From: Lysobacteraceae bacterium SCN 69-320
GTDB lineage: Bacteria; Pseudomonadota; Gammaproteobacteria; Xanthomonadales; Rhodanobacteraceae
Direction: 5' to 3'
DNA: 64,000 nt
Assembly (NCBI GenBank): GCA_001725155.1
Contig: MEFP01000006.1
Span: 359,611 to 423,610 of the forward strand
Below are positions 1-8,264 of this stretch, in pieces. Both the position numbers and the translations under genes were made by a program. Numbering within the stretch: position 1 is the first letter of the stretch; every line of letters begins with the position of its first letter. The notes below the pieces were generated by a model, which had not been told where the DNA came from, ran no database searches, and worked only from the letters and a program-made list of their open reading frames with translations.

Positions 1-72
1 GCATGTCGCACGCCATCGGCGTCGCTGCACCGCTGCGCCGGCCGTGCATGGCGATGCTGCGGCGCGCCAGGG

Positions 73-101
73 TTGTCAGGCGTTTCGCACGGCGCTAACC
101 T
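73..101 (+). promoter_or_regulatory. candidate sigma70 promoter for the sdh cluster
   Basis: TTGTCA (73-78), a 17-base spacer and TAACCT (96-101). The -35 matches 5 of 6 consensus bases. The -10 matches only 3 of 6, but these are the conserved T, A and final T. The predicted start is about 13 bases before the DUF1674 start codon. This is a pattern match only. The first 70 bases of the window hold no gene I can assign. Confidence 0.3.
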
Positions 102-120
102 TCGCGCCGCTTCAAGACCT

Positions 121-291
121 ATGCCCGAATCCACTTCCCAGCCAGTTCCGCCCGAACGCGTAGTGCCCGAGCCCAGTGCACCGGCACCGACGGATGCCAC
201 CGTGCGTCCGCGCGAAATCGGTGGCCGCCAGGGGCCGGAGCCGACCCGCTACGGCGACTGGGAGAAGAATGGCCGTTGCATCGATTTCTGA
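121..291 (+). CDS. DUF1674 protein, SDHAF4-like succinate dehydrogenase assembly factor
   Basis: A 56-residue protein. Its C-terminal half carries the DUF1674 signature: REIGGRQGPEPTRYGDWE followed by a short GRCIDF end. In mitochondria the homologous SDHAF4 binds flavinylated SdhA and promotes assembly of complex II, so the position directly ahead of sdhC supports the same role here (inference). The N-terminal half is low-complexity and rich in Pro, Ser and Thr. A TTG codon at 73 is in frame, but ATG 121 gives a length typical of the family. No convincing Shine-Dalgarno sequence precedes it. The stop is 89 bases before sdhC. Confidence 0.85.
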   Translation: MPESTSQPVPPERVVPEPSAPAPTDATVRPREIGGRQGPEPTRYGDWEKNGRCIDF

Positions 292-380
292 GCACGCGGC
301 GGCGGCTTGAAGTCGCCTCGCGTGGCAGGGATCGCGGCAGCGCCGGATCGGAACCCCGGTTGGCGTAAAGGATGGCGACC

Positions 381-776
381 ATGCCTCAAGCGGCAAGACC
401 CAAGTCACCGCACCTCCAGATCTACCGTTGGCAGATCCAGATGGTGTCCTCGATCCTGCATCGTGCCGCAGGCATCGCCCTCGCCGCCGGCACCGTGCTG
501 CTGGTATGCCTGCTGGCCAGTCTGGCCGCCGGCCCCGACGCCTATGCGAAAGTGCAGCAGTTCGCGGCCTCGACCCTGGGCCAGCTGCTGCTGCTGGGCT
601 GGACCTGGTCGCTGGCCTTCCATCTGTTGAACGGCCTGCGCCATCTGCTCGAAGACACCGGCGCGGGTTTCCAGATCAAGACCTTCGTGATGACCGGCTG
701 GGTCGCCGTGATCGGCTCTGTGGTGCTGACCGCGCTGGTCTGGACCTGCGTGCTGCTGCAGCGGGGTGGCGCATGA
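381..776 (+). CDS. sdhC: succinate dehydrogenase cytochrome b556 subunit
   Basis: Membrane anchor of complex II, which passes electrons from SdhB to ubiquinone in the inner membrane. The 131-residue protein has three hydrophobic segments (about 29-50, 64-87 and 103-126). The SSILHR segment gives S24, H27 and R28, equivalent to the quinone-site residues of E. coli SdhC. H81 of HLLNGLRH matches the heme b ligand. An in-frame ATG lies at 372, but AAAGGA at 367-372 is spaced eight bases from ATG 381, so the later start is preferred. The stop overlaps the sdhD start in ATGA, indicating translational coupling. Confidence 0.93.
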   Translation: MPQAARPKSPHLQIYRWQIQMVSSILHRAAGIALAAGTVLLVCLLASLAAGPDAYAKVQQFAASTLGQLLLLGWTWSLAFHLLNGLRHLLEDTGAGFQIKTFVMTGWVAVIGSVVLTALVWTCVLLQRGGA

Positions 777-1162
777 ACGACAAGCATCTGCGTACGCCGC
801 TGAAGAATGTGCGCGGCCTCGGTGCCGCCCGCAGCGGCACGCATCATTTCACGGTCCAGCGCATCACCGCCGTCGCACTCGTGCCGCTGGCGCTGTGGTT
901 CGTCTGGTTCGCGCTGAGCCTGATCCACCTCGACTACGCCGGCGCCCACGCGCTCGTCGCGCGGCCGTTCAACGCCGTGCTGCTGATCGCCTTCGTGCTC
1001 AGCGTGTTCTGGCACGCCCAGCTCGGTCTGCAGGTCGTCATCGAAGACTACGTCCATACGCCGGGCCTGGAGATCGTCTCCCAGCTCGCCGTCAAATTCC
1101 TCTGCGTGCTCGGTGCGCTGGCCTGCGTCCTCGCCGTCGTTCGCATCGCCCTCGGAAGCTGA
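773..1162 (+). CDS. sdhD: succinate dehydrogenase membrane anchor subunit
   Basis: Second membrane anchor of complex II, 129 residues with three transmembrane segments (about 31-52, 64-86 and 105-127). H81 and the D92-Y93 pair in the [15 protein letters not shown] stretch align with the heme ligand and quinone-contacting Asp-Tyr of E. coli SdhD. The ATG overlaps the sdhC stop by four bases. A longer in-frame reading extends back through sdhC but is out of family length and is rejected. sdhA begins four bases after the stop. Confidence 0.93.
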   Translation: MNDKHLRTPLKNVRGLGAARSGTHHFTVQRITAVALVPLALWFVWFALSLIHLDYAGAHALVARPFNAVLLIAFVLSVFWHAQLGLQVVIEDYVHTPGLEIVSQLAVKFLCVLGALACVLAVVRIALGS

Positions 1163-1166
1163 GCCC

Positions 1167-2954
1167 ATGCAAAGCTACAAGATCCAGCAACACAAGTACG
1201 ACGTGATCGTGGTCGGCGCCGGCGGTGCGGGCCTGCGTGCCACCTTCGGCATGGCGGCCAAGGGCCTCAACACGGCCTGCATCACCAAGGTCTTCCCGAC
1301 GCGCTCGCATACCGTCGCGGCGCAGGGCGGCATGTCGGCCGCGCTGGCCAACATGGGCGAGGACGACTGGCGCTTCCATTTCTACGACACCATCAAGGGC
1401 TCCGACTGGCTCGGCGACCAGGATGCGATCGAATACATGTGTCGCGAGGCGATTCCGGCCGTCATCGAGCTGGAACACTACGGCGTACCGTTCTCGCGCA
1501 CCGAGGACGGCAAGATCTATCAGCGTCCGTTCGGCGGCATGACCACGCACTACGGCAAGGGCACGGCCCAGCGCACCTGCGCGGCGGCCGACCGTACCGG
1601 CCACGCGATCCTGCACACGCTGTACCAGCAGTCGCTCAAGCACGACGCGCGCTTCTACATCGAATATTTCGCGCTCGACCTGATCATGGATTCCGAAGGC
1701 GTCTGCCGCGGCGTCATCGCGCTGGACATGGCCGAAGGCACCCTGCACCTGTTCCGCGCCCATGCGGTCGTGCTCGCGACCGGCGGTTACGGCCGCGCGT
1801 ATTTCTCGGCCACCTCGGCACATACCTGCACCGGCGACGGCGGCGGCATGGTGCTGCGCGCGGGCCTGCCGCTGCAGGACATGGAGTTCGTGCAGTTCCA
1901 TCCGACCGGCATCTACGGCGCCGGCTGCCTGATCACCGAAGGCGTGCGCGGCGAAGGCGGCTATCTGACCAATTCCAAGGGCGAGCGCTTCATGGAGCGC
2001 TACGCGCCCAACGCCAAGGACCTGGCCTCGCGCGACGTGGTTTCGCGCGCGATGACGATCGAGATCCGCGAAGGCCGCGGCGTCGGCGCGAATGCCGACC
2101 ACATTCATCTGAACCTGATGCACCTCGGTCCCGAGGTCATCAACGAGAAGCTGCCGGGCATCGCCGAAAGCGCGCACATCTTCGCCGGCGTGGACGTGAC
2201 CAGGCAGCCGATCCCGGTGCTGCCGACCGTGCACTACAACATGGGCGGCATCCCGACCAACTACCACGGCGAAGTCGTGCGCAAGGTCGGCGACAATCCG
2301 GACGCCGTCGTGCCGGGCCTGTTCGCGATCGGCGAGGCGGCCTGCGTGTCGGTGCACGGCGCGAACCGCCTGGGCTCCAACTCGCTGCTCGACCTCGTCG
2401 TGTTCGGCCGCGCCGCGGCCAACCGCGCCGCCGAGATCATCACCCCGGGCGCGCCGCACAAGGATCTGCCGGCCAGCGCCTGCGACGCGGCGCTCGGCAA
2501 CTTCGACCGCCTGCGCAACGCCAATGGCGGCTCGCCGACGGCGAAGATCCGCGCCGAGATGCAGAGCGTCATGCAGAAGGACGCCGCGGTGTTCCGCACC
2601 GGCGAGACGCTCAGGCAGGGGTGCACGGCGATCAGCAAGACCTTCGATTCCTTCGCCGACGTGCGCGTCAGCGACCGCTCGCTGATCTGGAACTCCGATC
2701 TCATAGAGACGCTTGAGCTGCAGAACCTGCTCGGCCAGGCCGTCGCGACGATGTACTCGGCGGAGAACCGTCCGGAAAGCCGCGGCGCGCATGCGCGCGA
2801 GGATTTTCCCGACCGCGACGACGCGAACTGGCAGAAGCACACGCTGGTCAACGTCGACGACAAGGGCAAGGTCGCGTTCGACTACCGTCCGGTGCATATG
2901 TATACGATGACCACGGACGTCGACGTGGTTCCGCCCAAGCCGCGCGTGTACTGA
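1167..2954 (+). CDS. sdhA: succinate dehydrogenase flavoprotein subunit
   Basis: Catalytic subunit that oxidises succinate to fumarate with covalently bound FAD, on the cytoplasmic face. The protein has 595 residues, the usual length. The dinucleotide fold GAGGAGLR is at 17-24. H48 in the [10 protein letters not shown] segment is the expected flavinylation residue. The [21 protein letters not shown] stretch carries the substrate-site residues. The C-terminal domain has the family [16 protein letters not shown] segment. The frame is open upstream to 1113, but that would overlap sdhD, and homologues begin near ATG 1167. It is the third gene of the sdhCDA run. Confidence 0.97.
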   Translation: MQSYKIQQHKYDVIVVGAGGAGLRATFGMAAKGLNTACITKVFPTRSHTVAAQGGMSAALANMGEDDWRFHFYDTIKGSDWLGDQDAIEYMCREAIPAVIELEHYGVPFSRTEDGKIYQRPFGGMTTHYGKGTAQRTCAAADRTGHAILHTLYQQSLKHDARFYIEYFALDLIMDSEGVCRGVIALDMAEGTLHLFRAHAVVLATGGYGRAYFSATSAHTCTGDGGGMVLRAGLPLQDMEFVQFHPTGIYGAGCLITEGVRGEGGYLTNSKGERFMERYAPNAKDLASRDVVSRAMTIEIREGRGVGANADHIHLNLMHLGPEVINEKLPGIAESAHIFAGVDVTRQPIPVLPTVHYNMGGIPTNYHGEVVRKVGDNPDAVVPGLFAIGEAACVSVHGANRLGSNSLLDLVVFGRAAANRAAEIITPGAPHKDLPASACDAALGNFDRLRNANGGSPTAKIRAEMQSVMQKDAAVFRTGETLRQGCTAISKTFDSFADVRVSDRSLIWNSDLIETLELQNLLGQAVATMYSAENRPESRGAHAREDFPDRDDANWQKHTLVNVDDKGKVAFDYRPVHMYTMTTDVDVVPPKPRVY

Positions 2955-2964
2955 GGACGACCGC

Positions 2965-3315
2965 ATGGCGCGCGAGGGCGGGCTGATCGCATGGCAGTGG
3001 CAGGGTTACGGGCGCAATCACCGCGACCGGCTCAACCTGCTGCTGCATCTGTTCGCCGTGCCGGCCTTCATCGCCGGCATCCTGGCCTGCGTGCGTCTTG
3101 CCGTCTCGGGCCTGGGGCTGGCCGCGGCGTTCGCGCTGCTGTTCGCGATCCTCGCGTTCGGCGTGCAGGGGCTGGGCCACAAGCGCGAAGCCGTCGCGCC
3201 GGAACCGTTCCTCGGTCCGGCGGATTTCTTCGGCCGCGTGTTCGTCGAGCAGTTCATCACCTTCCCGCGCTTCGTGCTCAGCGGGCAGTGGGCGCGCAAT
3301 TTCGCCCATGGCTGA
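2965..3315 (+). CDS. Mpo1-like (DUF962-type) membrane protein
   Basis: A 116-residue protein with two central hydrophobic segments (about 29-49 and 50-66). It has the His/Asn pattern of the Mpo1 family: NHRDRLNLLLH near the N-terminus and a GHKRE motif after the membrane hairpin. Yeast Mpo1 is an iron-dependent dioxygenase acting on 2-hydroxy fatty acids. No bacterial role is established for this context. It sits 10 bases after sdhA and about 116 bases before sdhB, so it is presumably co-transcribed and interrupts the usual sdhAB adjacency. The family call rests on pattern recognition. Confidence 0.7.
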   Translation: MAREGGLIAWQWQGYGRNHRDRLNLLLHLFAVPAFIAGILACVRLAVSGLGLAAAFALLFAILAFGVQGLGHKREAVAPEPFLGPADFFGRVFVEQFITFPRFVLSGQWARNFAHG

Positions 3316-3431
3316 GCAGCCGCGCCCGCACCGTTTCCAACCGCTCGCCCTGACCGCGGTCGTCGCGACGACGTCCGACCCGGCCTGGCCGTCAGAAACC
3401 GAGGCGACCGCCGCCTCCCGGAGTCCGCAAC

Positions 3432-4220
3432 ATGGCTGAGTTCACCCTGCCCAAGAATTCCCAGGTGCAGAAGGGCAAGCACTTCCCGGCGCCGGCCGGC
3501 GCGAGCAAGGTGCGCACGTTCAAGATCTACCGCTGGAACCCGGACGACGGCCAGAACCCGCGCGTGGACACCTACGACGTCGACATGGCGACCTGCGGCC
3601 CCATGGTTCTGGACGCGCTGATCAAGATCAAGAACGAGATCGACCCGACCCTGACCTTCCGCCGCTCCTGCCGCGAAGGGATCTGCGGTTCCTGCGCGAT
3701 GAACATCGACGGCACGAACACGCTGGCCTGTACCAAGGCGATTGCCGACTGCGGCACCAAGGACGTCGCGGTCTATCCGCTGCCGGCGATGAGCGTGGTC
3801 AAGGATCTCGTGCCGGATCTGACCCATTTCTACGCCCAGTACGCCTCGATCAAGCCCTGGATCCGCACGCAGAGCGCGCCGCCGCCGGACGCCGAGCGCC
3901 TGCAATCCAAGGAAGACCGCGCCAAGCTCGACGGCCTGTACGAGTGCATCCTCTGTGCGTGCTGCTCCACGTCCTGTCCGAGCTACTGGTGGAACGGCGA
4001 CCGCTATCTCGGTCCGGCCATCCTGCTGCAGGCCTATCGCTGGATCATCGACAGCCGCGACGAGGACACCGGCGCGCGTCTGGACGATCTCGAAGACCCG
4101 TTCCGCCTGTACCGCTGCCACACCATTCTCAATTGCGCGCGGACCTGCCCGAAGGGGTTGAACCCGGCCAAGGCCATCGCCGAGATCAAGAAGCTGATGG
4201 TGCTGCGCCAGGGCGCGTGA
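3432..4220 (+). CDS. sdhB: succinate dehydrogenase iron-sulfur subunit
   Basis: Electron-transfer subunit of complex II, 262 residues. An N-terminal ferredoxin-like domain has [2Fe-2S] ligands C80, C85, C88 and C100. A C-terminal domain has [4Fe-4S] ligands C172, C175, C178 and C239, and [3Fe-4S] ligands C182, C229 and C235; all are present. Start ATG 3432 has a GGAG Shine-Dalgarno about eight bases upstream. The N-terminus is about 25 residues longer than in E. coli, with a Lys-rich extension common in this bacterial group. sdhE follows 22 bases downstream. Confidence 0.97.
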   Translation: MAEFTLPKNSQVQKGKHFPAPAGASKVRTFKIYRWNPDDGQNPRVDTYDVDMATCGPMVLDALIKIKNEIDPTLTFRRSCREGICGSCAMNIDGTNTLACTKAIADCGTKDVAVYPLPAMSVVKDLVPDLTHFYAQYASIKPWIRTQSAPPPDAERLQSKEDRAKLDGLYECILCACCSTSCPSYWWNGDRYLGPAILLQAYRWIIDSRDEDTGARLDDLEDPFRLYRCHTILNCARTCPKGLNPAKAIAEIKKLMVLRQGA

Positions 4221-4242
4221 GTCCACGGACGTGTCGGCGCCC

Positions 4243-4494
4243 ATGAACGACCCGACCACCGTCGCGCGTCTGCGCTGGCGCTGCCGCCGCGGCACGCGCG
4301 AGCTCGATGCGCTGGTCGGCTGGTGGCTCGATGCGCGCTACGCTGCGGCGGCGCCGGCGGCGCAGGCGGCCTTCGCCGAACTGCTCGACGTGCAGGACCC
4401 GGATCTGTGGAACTGGCTGGTCGGCCGCGCCGTTGCGCCGCGCGCCGACTGGCAGGCCATCGTCGATGAAATCCGCAGCCGCGATCGCGTTTGA
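4243..4494 (+). CDS. sdhE: FAD assembly factor SdhE
   Basis: An 83-residue protein of the SdhE/YgfY family, which promotes covalent attachment of FAD to SdhA. The family-defining RRGTRELD motif (RGxxE) lies near the N-terminus. The rest is compatible with the small helical bundle, including LLDVQDPDLWNWLVG. A GTG at 4231 is an alternative in-frame start; ATG 4243 matches family length better. The 3' end overlaps ygfX by 29 bases. With the DUF1674 gene, this cluster carries two different assembly factors for the flavoprotein. Confidence 0.92.
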   Translation: MNDPTTVARLRWRCRRGTRELDALVGWWLDARYAAAAPAAQAAFAELLDVQDPDLWNWLVGRAVAPRADWQAIVDEIRSRDRV

Positions 4495-4912
4495 ACTGCG
4501 GCCTTCGCGGCTGCTCGCCCGCGCGCTGGTCGGCATCGCCCTGCTGGCGCTGCTCGCGATAGGGCTCAGCGGTCTGCGCCACTGGCCCTGGATTGCCGTG
4601 GCGATCGGCCTGATCGTCGCCGTGACCGTGCTGCGCACCTTGCGCCGCCTGCGCCACTCGCGCTGGCGGCGCGCCGGCTGGAATGCGGACGGCGTCTGGA
4701 CCCTGCTCGACGGCGCGCAGATCGCCGTCGGCGCGCATCTGCTGGGCTGGCGTGCCTTCGGCCTGAATCTGCTGGTGCGTCTGCGTACGGCCGCCGGCGA
4801 GGCCGTCACGCTCTGTCTGCTGCCGGACAATCTCGACCGCGACACGCGCCGGCGCCTGCGCGTGCGCCTGGACCAGGAAGCGGCGCGGCCGCTGCCGCCG
4901 ACCCCGTGCTGA
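4466..4912 (+). CDS. ygfX: YgfX (CptA)-like membrane protein
   Basis: A 148-residue protein with two adjacent transmembrane segments (about 17-33 and 36-54), starting after an ELRPSR motif typical of YgfX proteins. A Trp/Gly-containing soluble tail follows (GWNADGVWTLLDG). YgfX is usually encoded right after SdhE. In E. coli it was described as the membrane toxin partner of SdhE/CptB, though that role is disputed. The start ATG lies inside sdhE, implying coupling. The call is supported mainly by position and topology. Confidence 0.75.
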   Translation: MKSAAAIAFELRPSRLLARALVGIALLALLAIGLSGLRHWPWIAVAIGLIVAVTVLRTLRRLRHSRWRRAGWNADGVWTLLDGAQIAVGAHLLGWRAFGLNLLVRLRTAAGEAVTLCLLPDNLDRDTRRRLRVRLDQEAARPLPPTPC

Positions 4913-5010
4913 ACGCCGCGTCCGCGGCGCCTTGCGCGGCTGCGGCGCGTATTGCACTCTCGCGCGGTTCTCCGGTCTGAACCCGTTCCCAAGGATTGCG
5001 ACCCACGGCC

Positions 5011-6252
5011 ATGTTCCGACCGTTAGAGCTGTTCATCGGCCTGCGCTACACGCGGGCCAAGCGCCGCAATCATTTCATCTCGTTCATCTCGCTGGTCTCG
5101 ATGGCCGGCATCGCGCTCGGCGTCACCGCGCTGATCGTCGTGATCTCGGTCATGAACGGTTTCGACAACGAACTGCGCACGCGCATTCTCGGCATGGTCT
5201 CGCACGCGACGATCAGCGCCGTCGACGGCAGCATGCAGGACTGGGGCGGGGCTCAGAAGAAGGCCGAGGCCAACCCGCACGTGCTCGGCGCCGCGCCGTT
5301 CATCGAGCGCGAGGCGATGTTGCAGGGCAGCCGCGTCGGCGGCGCGATCGTCCGCGGCGTGCTGCCGCAGGAAGAGCCCAAGGTTTCCGAAGTCCACCGC
5401 AAGATGAAGGCCGGATCGCTCGACGATCTCGTCGCCGGCGGTTTCGGCATCGTGCTCGGCCGCGAACTGTCCTACAAGCTCGGCGTCGACGTTGGCGACC
5501 AGGTCGTGGTCTACGCACCGGAGATCCGCGCCACGCCGGTCGGCGCGGTGCCGCGGCTCAAGCGCTTCACCGTCGTGGGGATCTTCGAGATCGGCATGGA
5601 GGAATACGACGCGGGGCTGGCCATCGTGCATCTGCAGGATGCGGAGCGGCTGTATCAGGTGGACGGTCCCGATGGCCTGCGCCTGAAGCTCGACGACCTG
5701 TTCCGCGCGTTCACGGTCGCGCGCGATCTGTCGCAGGAGCTCGGCAGCTTCTACCGCGTGCGCGACTGGATGCAGGGGCACGCGAACTTCTTCAAGGCCA
5801 TCGCCATGGAGAAGCGCGTGATGTTCATGATCCTCTCGCTGATCGTCGCGGTCGCCGCTTTCAACCTTGTCTCGACCCTGGTCATGCTGGTGCAGGACAA
5901 GCAGGCCGACATCGCGATCCTGCGCACGCTCGGTGCGAGCCCACGCAGCATCATGGGCGTATTCATGGTGCAGGGCGTGGTCGTCGGCGTGATCGGCATC
6001 GCGATAGGCACCTTGCTCGGTGTCGTGCTCGCGCTGAATCTCGAGAACATCGTCAAATCCATCGAGAAGACCTTTGAGATCTCGGTGCTGCCGTCGGACG
6101 TCTACTACATCAGCGACCTGCCGTCGGACATGCAGTGGAGCGACGTCGGCCTGATCGCGCTGCTCGGCTTCGCGTTCTCGCTGATCGCGACGATCTATCC
6201 GGCCTGGCGCGCCGCGCGCACCCAGCCTGCCGCGGCGCTGCGTTATGAGTGA
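5011..6252 (+). CDS. lolC: lipoprotein-releasing ABC transporter permease, LolC/LolE family
   Basis: Inner-membrane permease that extracts outer-membrane lipoproteins and hands them to LolA. The 413-residue protein has an N-terminal transmembrane helix (about 20-45), a MacB-like periplasmic domain (about 46-265) and three C-terminal FtsX-type helices (about 270-410). The family motif [20 protein letters not shown] opens the protein. Only one LolC/E-type gene accompanies lolD here, as in species where one permease (termed LolF) replaces the LolC-LolE pair. A TTG at 4996 is in frame; ATG 5011 is preferred. The 3' end overlaps lolD by eight bases. Confidence 0.92.
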   Translation: MFRPLELFIGLRYTRAKRRNHFISFISLVSMAGIALGVTALIVVISVMNGFDNELRTRILGMVSHATISAVDGSMQDWGGAQKKAEANPHVLGAAPFIEREAMLQGSRVGGAIVRGVLPQEEPKVSEVHRKMKAGSLDDLVAGGFGIVLGRELSYKLGVDVGDQVVVYAPEIRATPVGAVPRLKRFTVVGIFEIGMEEYDAGLAIVHLQDAERLYQVDGPDGLRLKLDDLFRAFTVARDLSQELGSFYRVRDWMQGHANFFKAIAMEKRVMFMILSLIVAVAAFNLVSTLVMLVQDKQADIAILRTLGASPRSIMGVFMVQGVVVGVIGIAIGTLLGVVLALNLENIVKSIEKTFEISVLPSDVYYISDLPSDMQWSDVGLIALLGFAFSLIATIYPAWRAARTQPAAALRYE

Positions 6253-6958
6253 GAACACGATGAGCGCATCCGACAACGTGGTGCTGCGCGCGACCCAGGT
6301 CGCCAAGACCTATCAGGAAGGCAGCCTGCGCACCGAAGTGCTGGCCGGCGTGGACTTCGCGCTCGGCCGCGGCGAGACCCTGGCCATCGTCGGCGCCTCG
6401 GGCTCGGGCAAGAGCACTTTGCTGCACATCCTCGGCGGCCTCGACACGCCGAGCAGCGGCGAGATCGACGTGGCCGGCCGGCGCATGTCGGGCCTGTCGG
6501 ATCGCGAGCGCGGCGTGCTGCGCAACCAGTCGCTCGGCTTCATCTACCAGTTTCACCATCTGCTGCCGGAATTCACCGCGCTGGAAAACGTCTGCATGCC
6601 GCTGCTGATCCGCGGCACGCCGGTCGCGCAGGCGCGCCGCGAGGCGGCCGAGCTGCTGGCGCGCGTCGGCCTGGGCCAGCGGCTCGAACACAAGCCCGGT
6701 GAAATGTCCGGCGGCGAACGCCAGCGCTGCGCCGTCGCGCGCGCGCTGGTCACGCGTCCGGCCTGCGTGCTCGGCGACGAGCCGACCGGCAACCTCGACG
6801 AGAAGAACGCGGCGCAGGTGTATGCGCTGATGCTCGAACTCAACCGCGAAGTCGGCACGAGCTTCGTGCTCGTGACCCACGACCGCAGCCTGGCCCGGCG
6901 CATGGACCGCGTGCTCGAGCTGCACGGCGGCAGGCTGGTGACGCCGGACTGGCGTTGA
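6245..6958 (+). CDS. lolD: lipoprotein-releasing system ATP-binding protein
   Basis: ATPase of the Lol system, 237 residues. It has Walker [10 protein letters not shown] (50-58), a Q-loop [10 protein letters not shown] typical of the LolD/MacB subfamily, ABC signature MSGGERQR (155-162), Walker B CVLGDEP (175-181) and an H-loop in VTHDRS. ATG 6245 overlaps the permease stop, consistent with coupling. A second ATG at 6260 is possible because neither start has a strong ribosome-binding site. A strong hairpin follows the stop. Confidence 0.96.
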   Translation: MSENTMSASDNVVLRATQVAKTYQEGSLRTEVLAGVDFALGRGETLAIVGASGSGKSTLLHILGGLDTPSSGEIDVAGRRMSGLSDRERGVLRNQSLGFIYQFHHLLPEFTALENVCMPLLIRGTPVAQARREAAELLARVGLGQRLEHKPGEMSGGERQRCAVARALVTRPACVLGDEPTGNLDEKNAAQVYALMLELNREVGTSFVLVTHDRSLARRMDRVLELHGGRLVTPDWR

Positions 6959-6962
6959 AGCG

Positions 6963-6994
6963 GCCGGCCCGGCGCCTGCAGGCGCCAGGCCGGC
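6963..6994. terminator. GC-rich hairpin between convergent genes
   Basis: Arms 6963-6976 and 6981-6994 pair over 14 positions with a single C-A mismatch and a TGCA loop. It lies five bases after the lolD stop and 40 bases from the 3' end of the convergent secreted-protein gene. No T-run follows on either strand, so it may be a terminator, an mRNA 3'-end protector or a REP-like palindrome. Confidence 0.5.
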
Positions 6995-7033
6995 ATTGCA
7001 CGGGCCGGGGCGGGAAACGCCGCCGGCCGGCGC

Positions 7034-7951
7034 TCAGTCGACCGAGAACGCCTGCAGGGAAACCGGCGTGGTCGCGCCTTCGTACTCGCCGGCCAGCGGC
7101 GTGGCGACCGTGGTCGCAGCACCGGTGGCCAGGTCTATCGTCGCGAAGCGATTGACGCCGCCGCCTTCGTAGATCCAGGCGTAGAGCACGCCGGTGGACT
7201 TGTCGAACTCGATGCCCTGGGCGAAATTCGCAGCCACGCCGGTGGCGCCGATCAAGGTGGCCACGCCGGTCGTGGTATTGATCGAGTAGATGCTGTCGGT
7301 GCCGATGTCGTGACCGTACATCTGGCCCGAGGCATTGACCGCGATGTCGATCATCAGCGGCGTGCCGGTGTTGCCGACCAGCGTGGCGGCGCCCGTGGCC
7401 GGATTGAGCGTGTAGATCTGCGAATTCGTGCCGTCGGAAGTCGACACGTAGTAAGGCGAAGACGGTGTCTGGAAGGCCAGGCCGGTGACCGACTGGCCTG
7501 CGGCGATGCCGGTCATCGTGACGCTCGGCGTGAACACGCCAGTGGTCTTGTTCAGTTCCCCGAATTCGAACAGGTCACTGACCGCATAGATGCGGCCGGC
7601 GACGTTGTCGTATTCGAGCCCGTACAGATTGCCGGTCTGCGGGCCGATGATGGTCGCGGTGTTCGCATTGGGCAGCAGGAACGACTGCAGCGAGTCGGCG
7701 CCGGTGCCGCTGCCGCGCATGTTGAACTGGTAGGTCGTGTCGCCGAGATTCTTCGGCATGGCAGCGGCCTGCGCCTCCTTGGGACTGAGTGCGCCGTAGG
7801 CGTGGCCGAGGCATTTCTGCGAATACCACTCCGGTTCGCGCTTGAGACTGTTCTTCCAGGCAGCGCAGTCCTGCGTGCTGTCGTCCGCCGCCATGGCGGG
7901 CAGCGTCGCCAGGCCGGCGAGAACGATTCCGACAAGCTTCAATGCATGCAT
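7034..7951 (-). CDS. secreted beta-propeller-like hypothetical protein
   Basis: A 305-residue exported protein of unknown function. The signal peptide is MHALKLVGIVLAGLATLPAMA, with likely cleavage before ADD. After a Cys-containing N-terminal stretch (about 22-60) come repeated modules of the form 'I-Y-x-L-N-x-x-T-G-A-A-T-L-V-G', with tags such as NLYGLEYD, QIYTLNPATG, SIYSINTTTG and FATIDLATG. This is typical of periplasmic or extracellular propeller proteins. The start is fixed by GAGGAAGG eight bases upstream. A matching promoter lies further upstream. No neighbour suggests a substrate. Confidence 0.8.
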   Translation of the reverse strand: MHALKLVGIVLAGLATLPAMAADDSTQDCAAWKNSLKREPEWYSQKCLGHAYGALSPKEAQAAAMPKNLGDTTYQFNMRGSGTGADSLQSFLLPNANTATIIGPQTGNLYGLEYDNVAGRIYAVSDLFEFGELNKTTGVFTPSVTMTGIAAGQSVTGLAFQTPSSPYYVSTSDGTNSQIYTLNPATGAATLVGNTGTPLMIDIAVNASGQMYGHDIGTDSIYSINTTTGVATLIGATGVAANFAQGIEFDKSTGVLYAWIYEGGGVNRFATIDLATGAATTVATPLAGEYEGATTPVSLQAFSVD

Positions 7952-8264
7952 AGCACCTTCCTCGTCATCGGGGACCAGCCTGGATGGCTGGCGACTTTGG
8001 TTCATAGCCTGTTTATCCGTCCGGCTCAAGCGGCGGGACACATGGCCGGCGCCACGAGCGTGGGGCGCGCGGCCGTTCGCCGGGGCAGGGGCGGTTGGCG
8101 GCCGTCGCTGCCAGGTGTCGCGCCGGGACGTTGCCGCCGCATCGCGGGCCGCCGCCGCCGGCGGCGGGGAGACCGGAAAATTCCGAGGGTGCGGCGCGCC
8201 ATCTGCCGCTGCCGCTGGCGCCGTGACGAGCTCAGGCTGGTGACGACTCCACGGACCAGGGCCT
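7952..8264. other. divergent intergenic region, secreted protein / comEC
   Basis: 313 bases between two divergent genes. The left part holds the sigma70-type promoter of the leftward gene (8001-8029). The right part is very GC-rich with runs of CCGCCG. I see no clear promoter for comEC and no gene. Confidence 0.5.
8001..8029 (-). promoter_or_regulatory. sigma70-type promoter of the secreted beta-propeller gene
   Basis: On the minus strand, TTGAGC (8029-8024), a 17-base spacer and TATGAA (8006-8001). Each box matches 4 of 6 consensus bases at ideal spacing. It would give a leader of about 40 bases ending in the GAGGAAGG ribosome-binding site. Confidence 0.45.
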
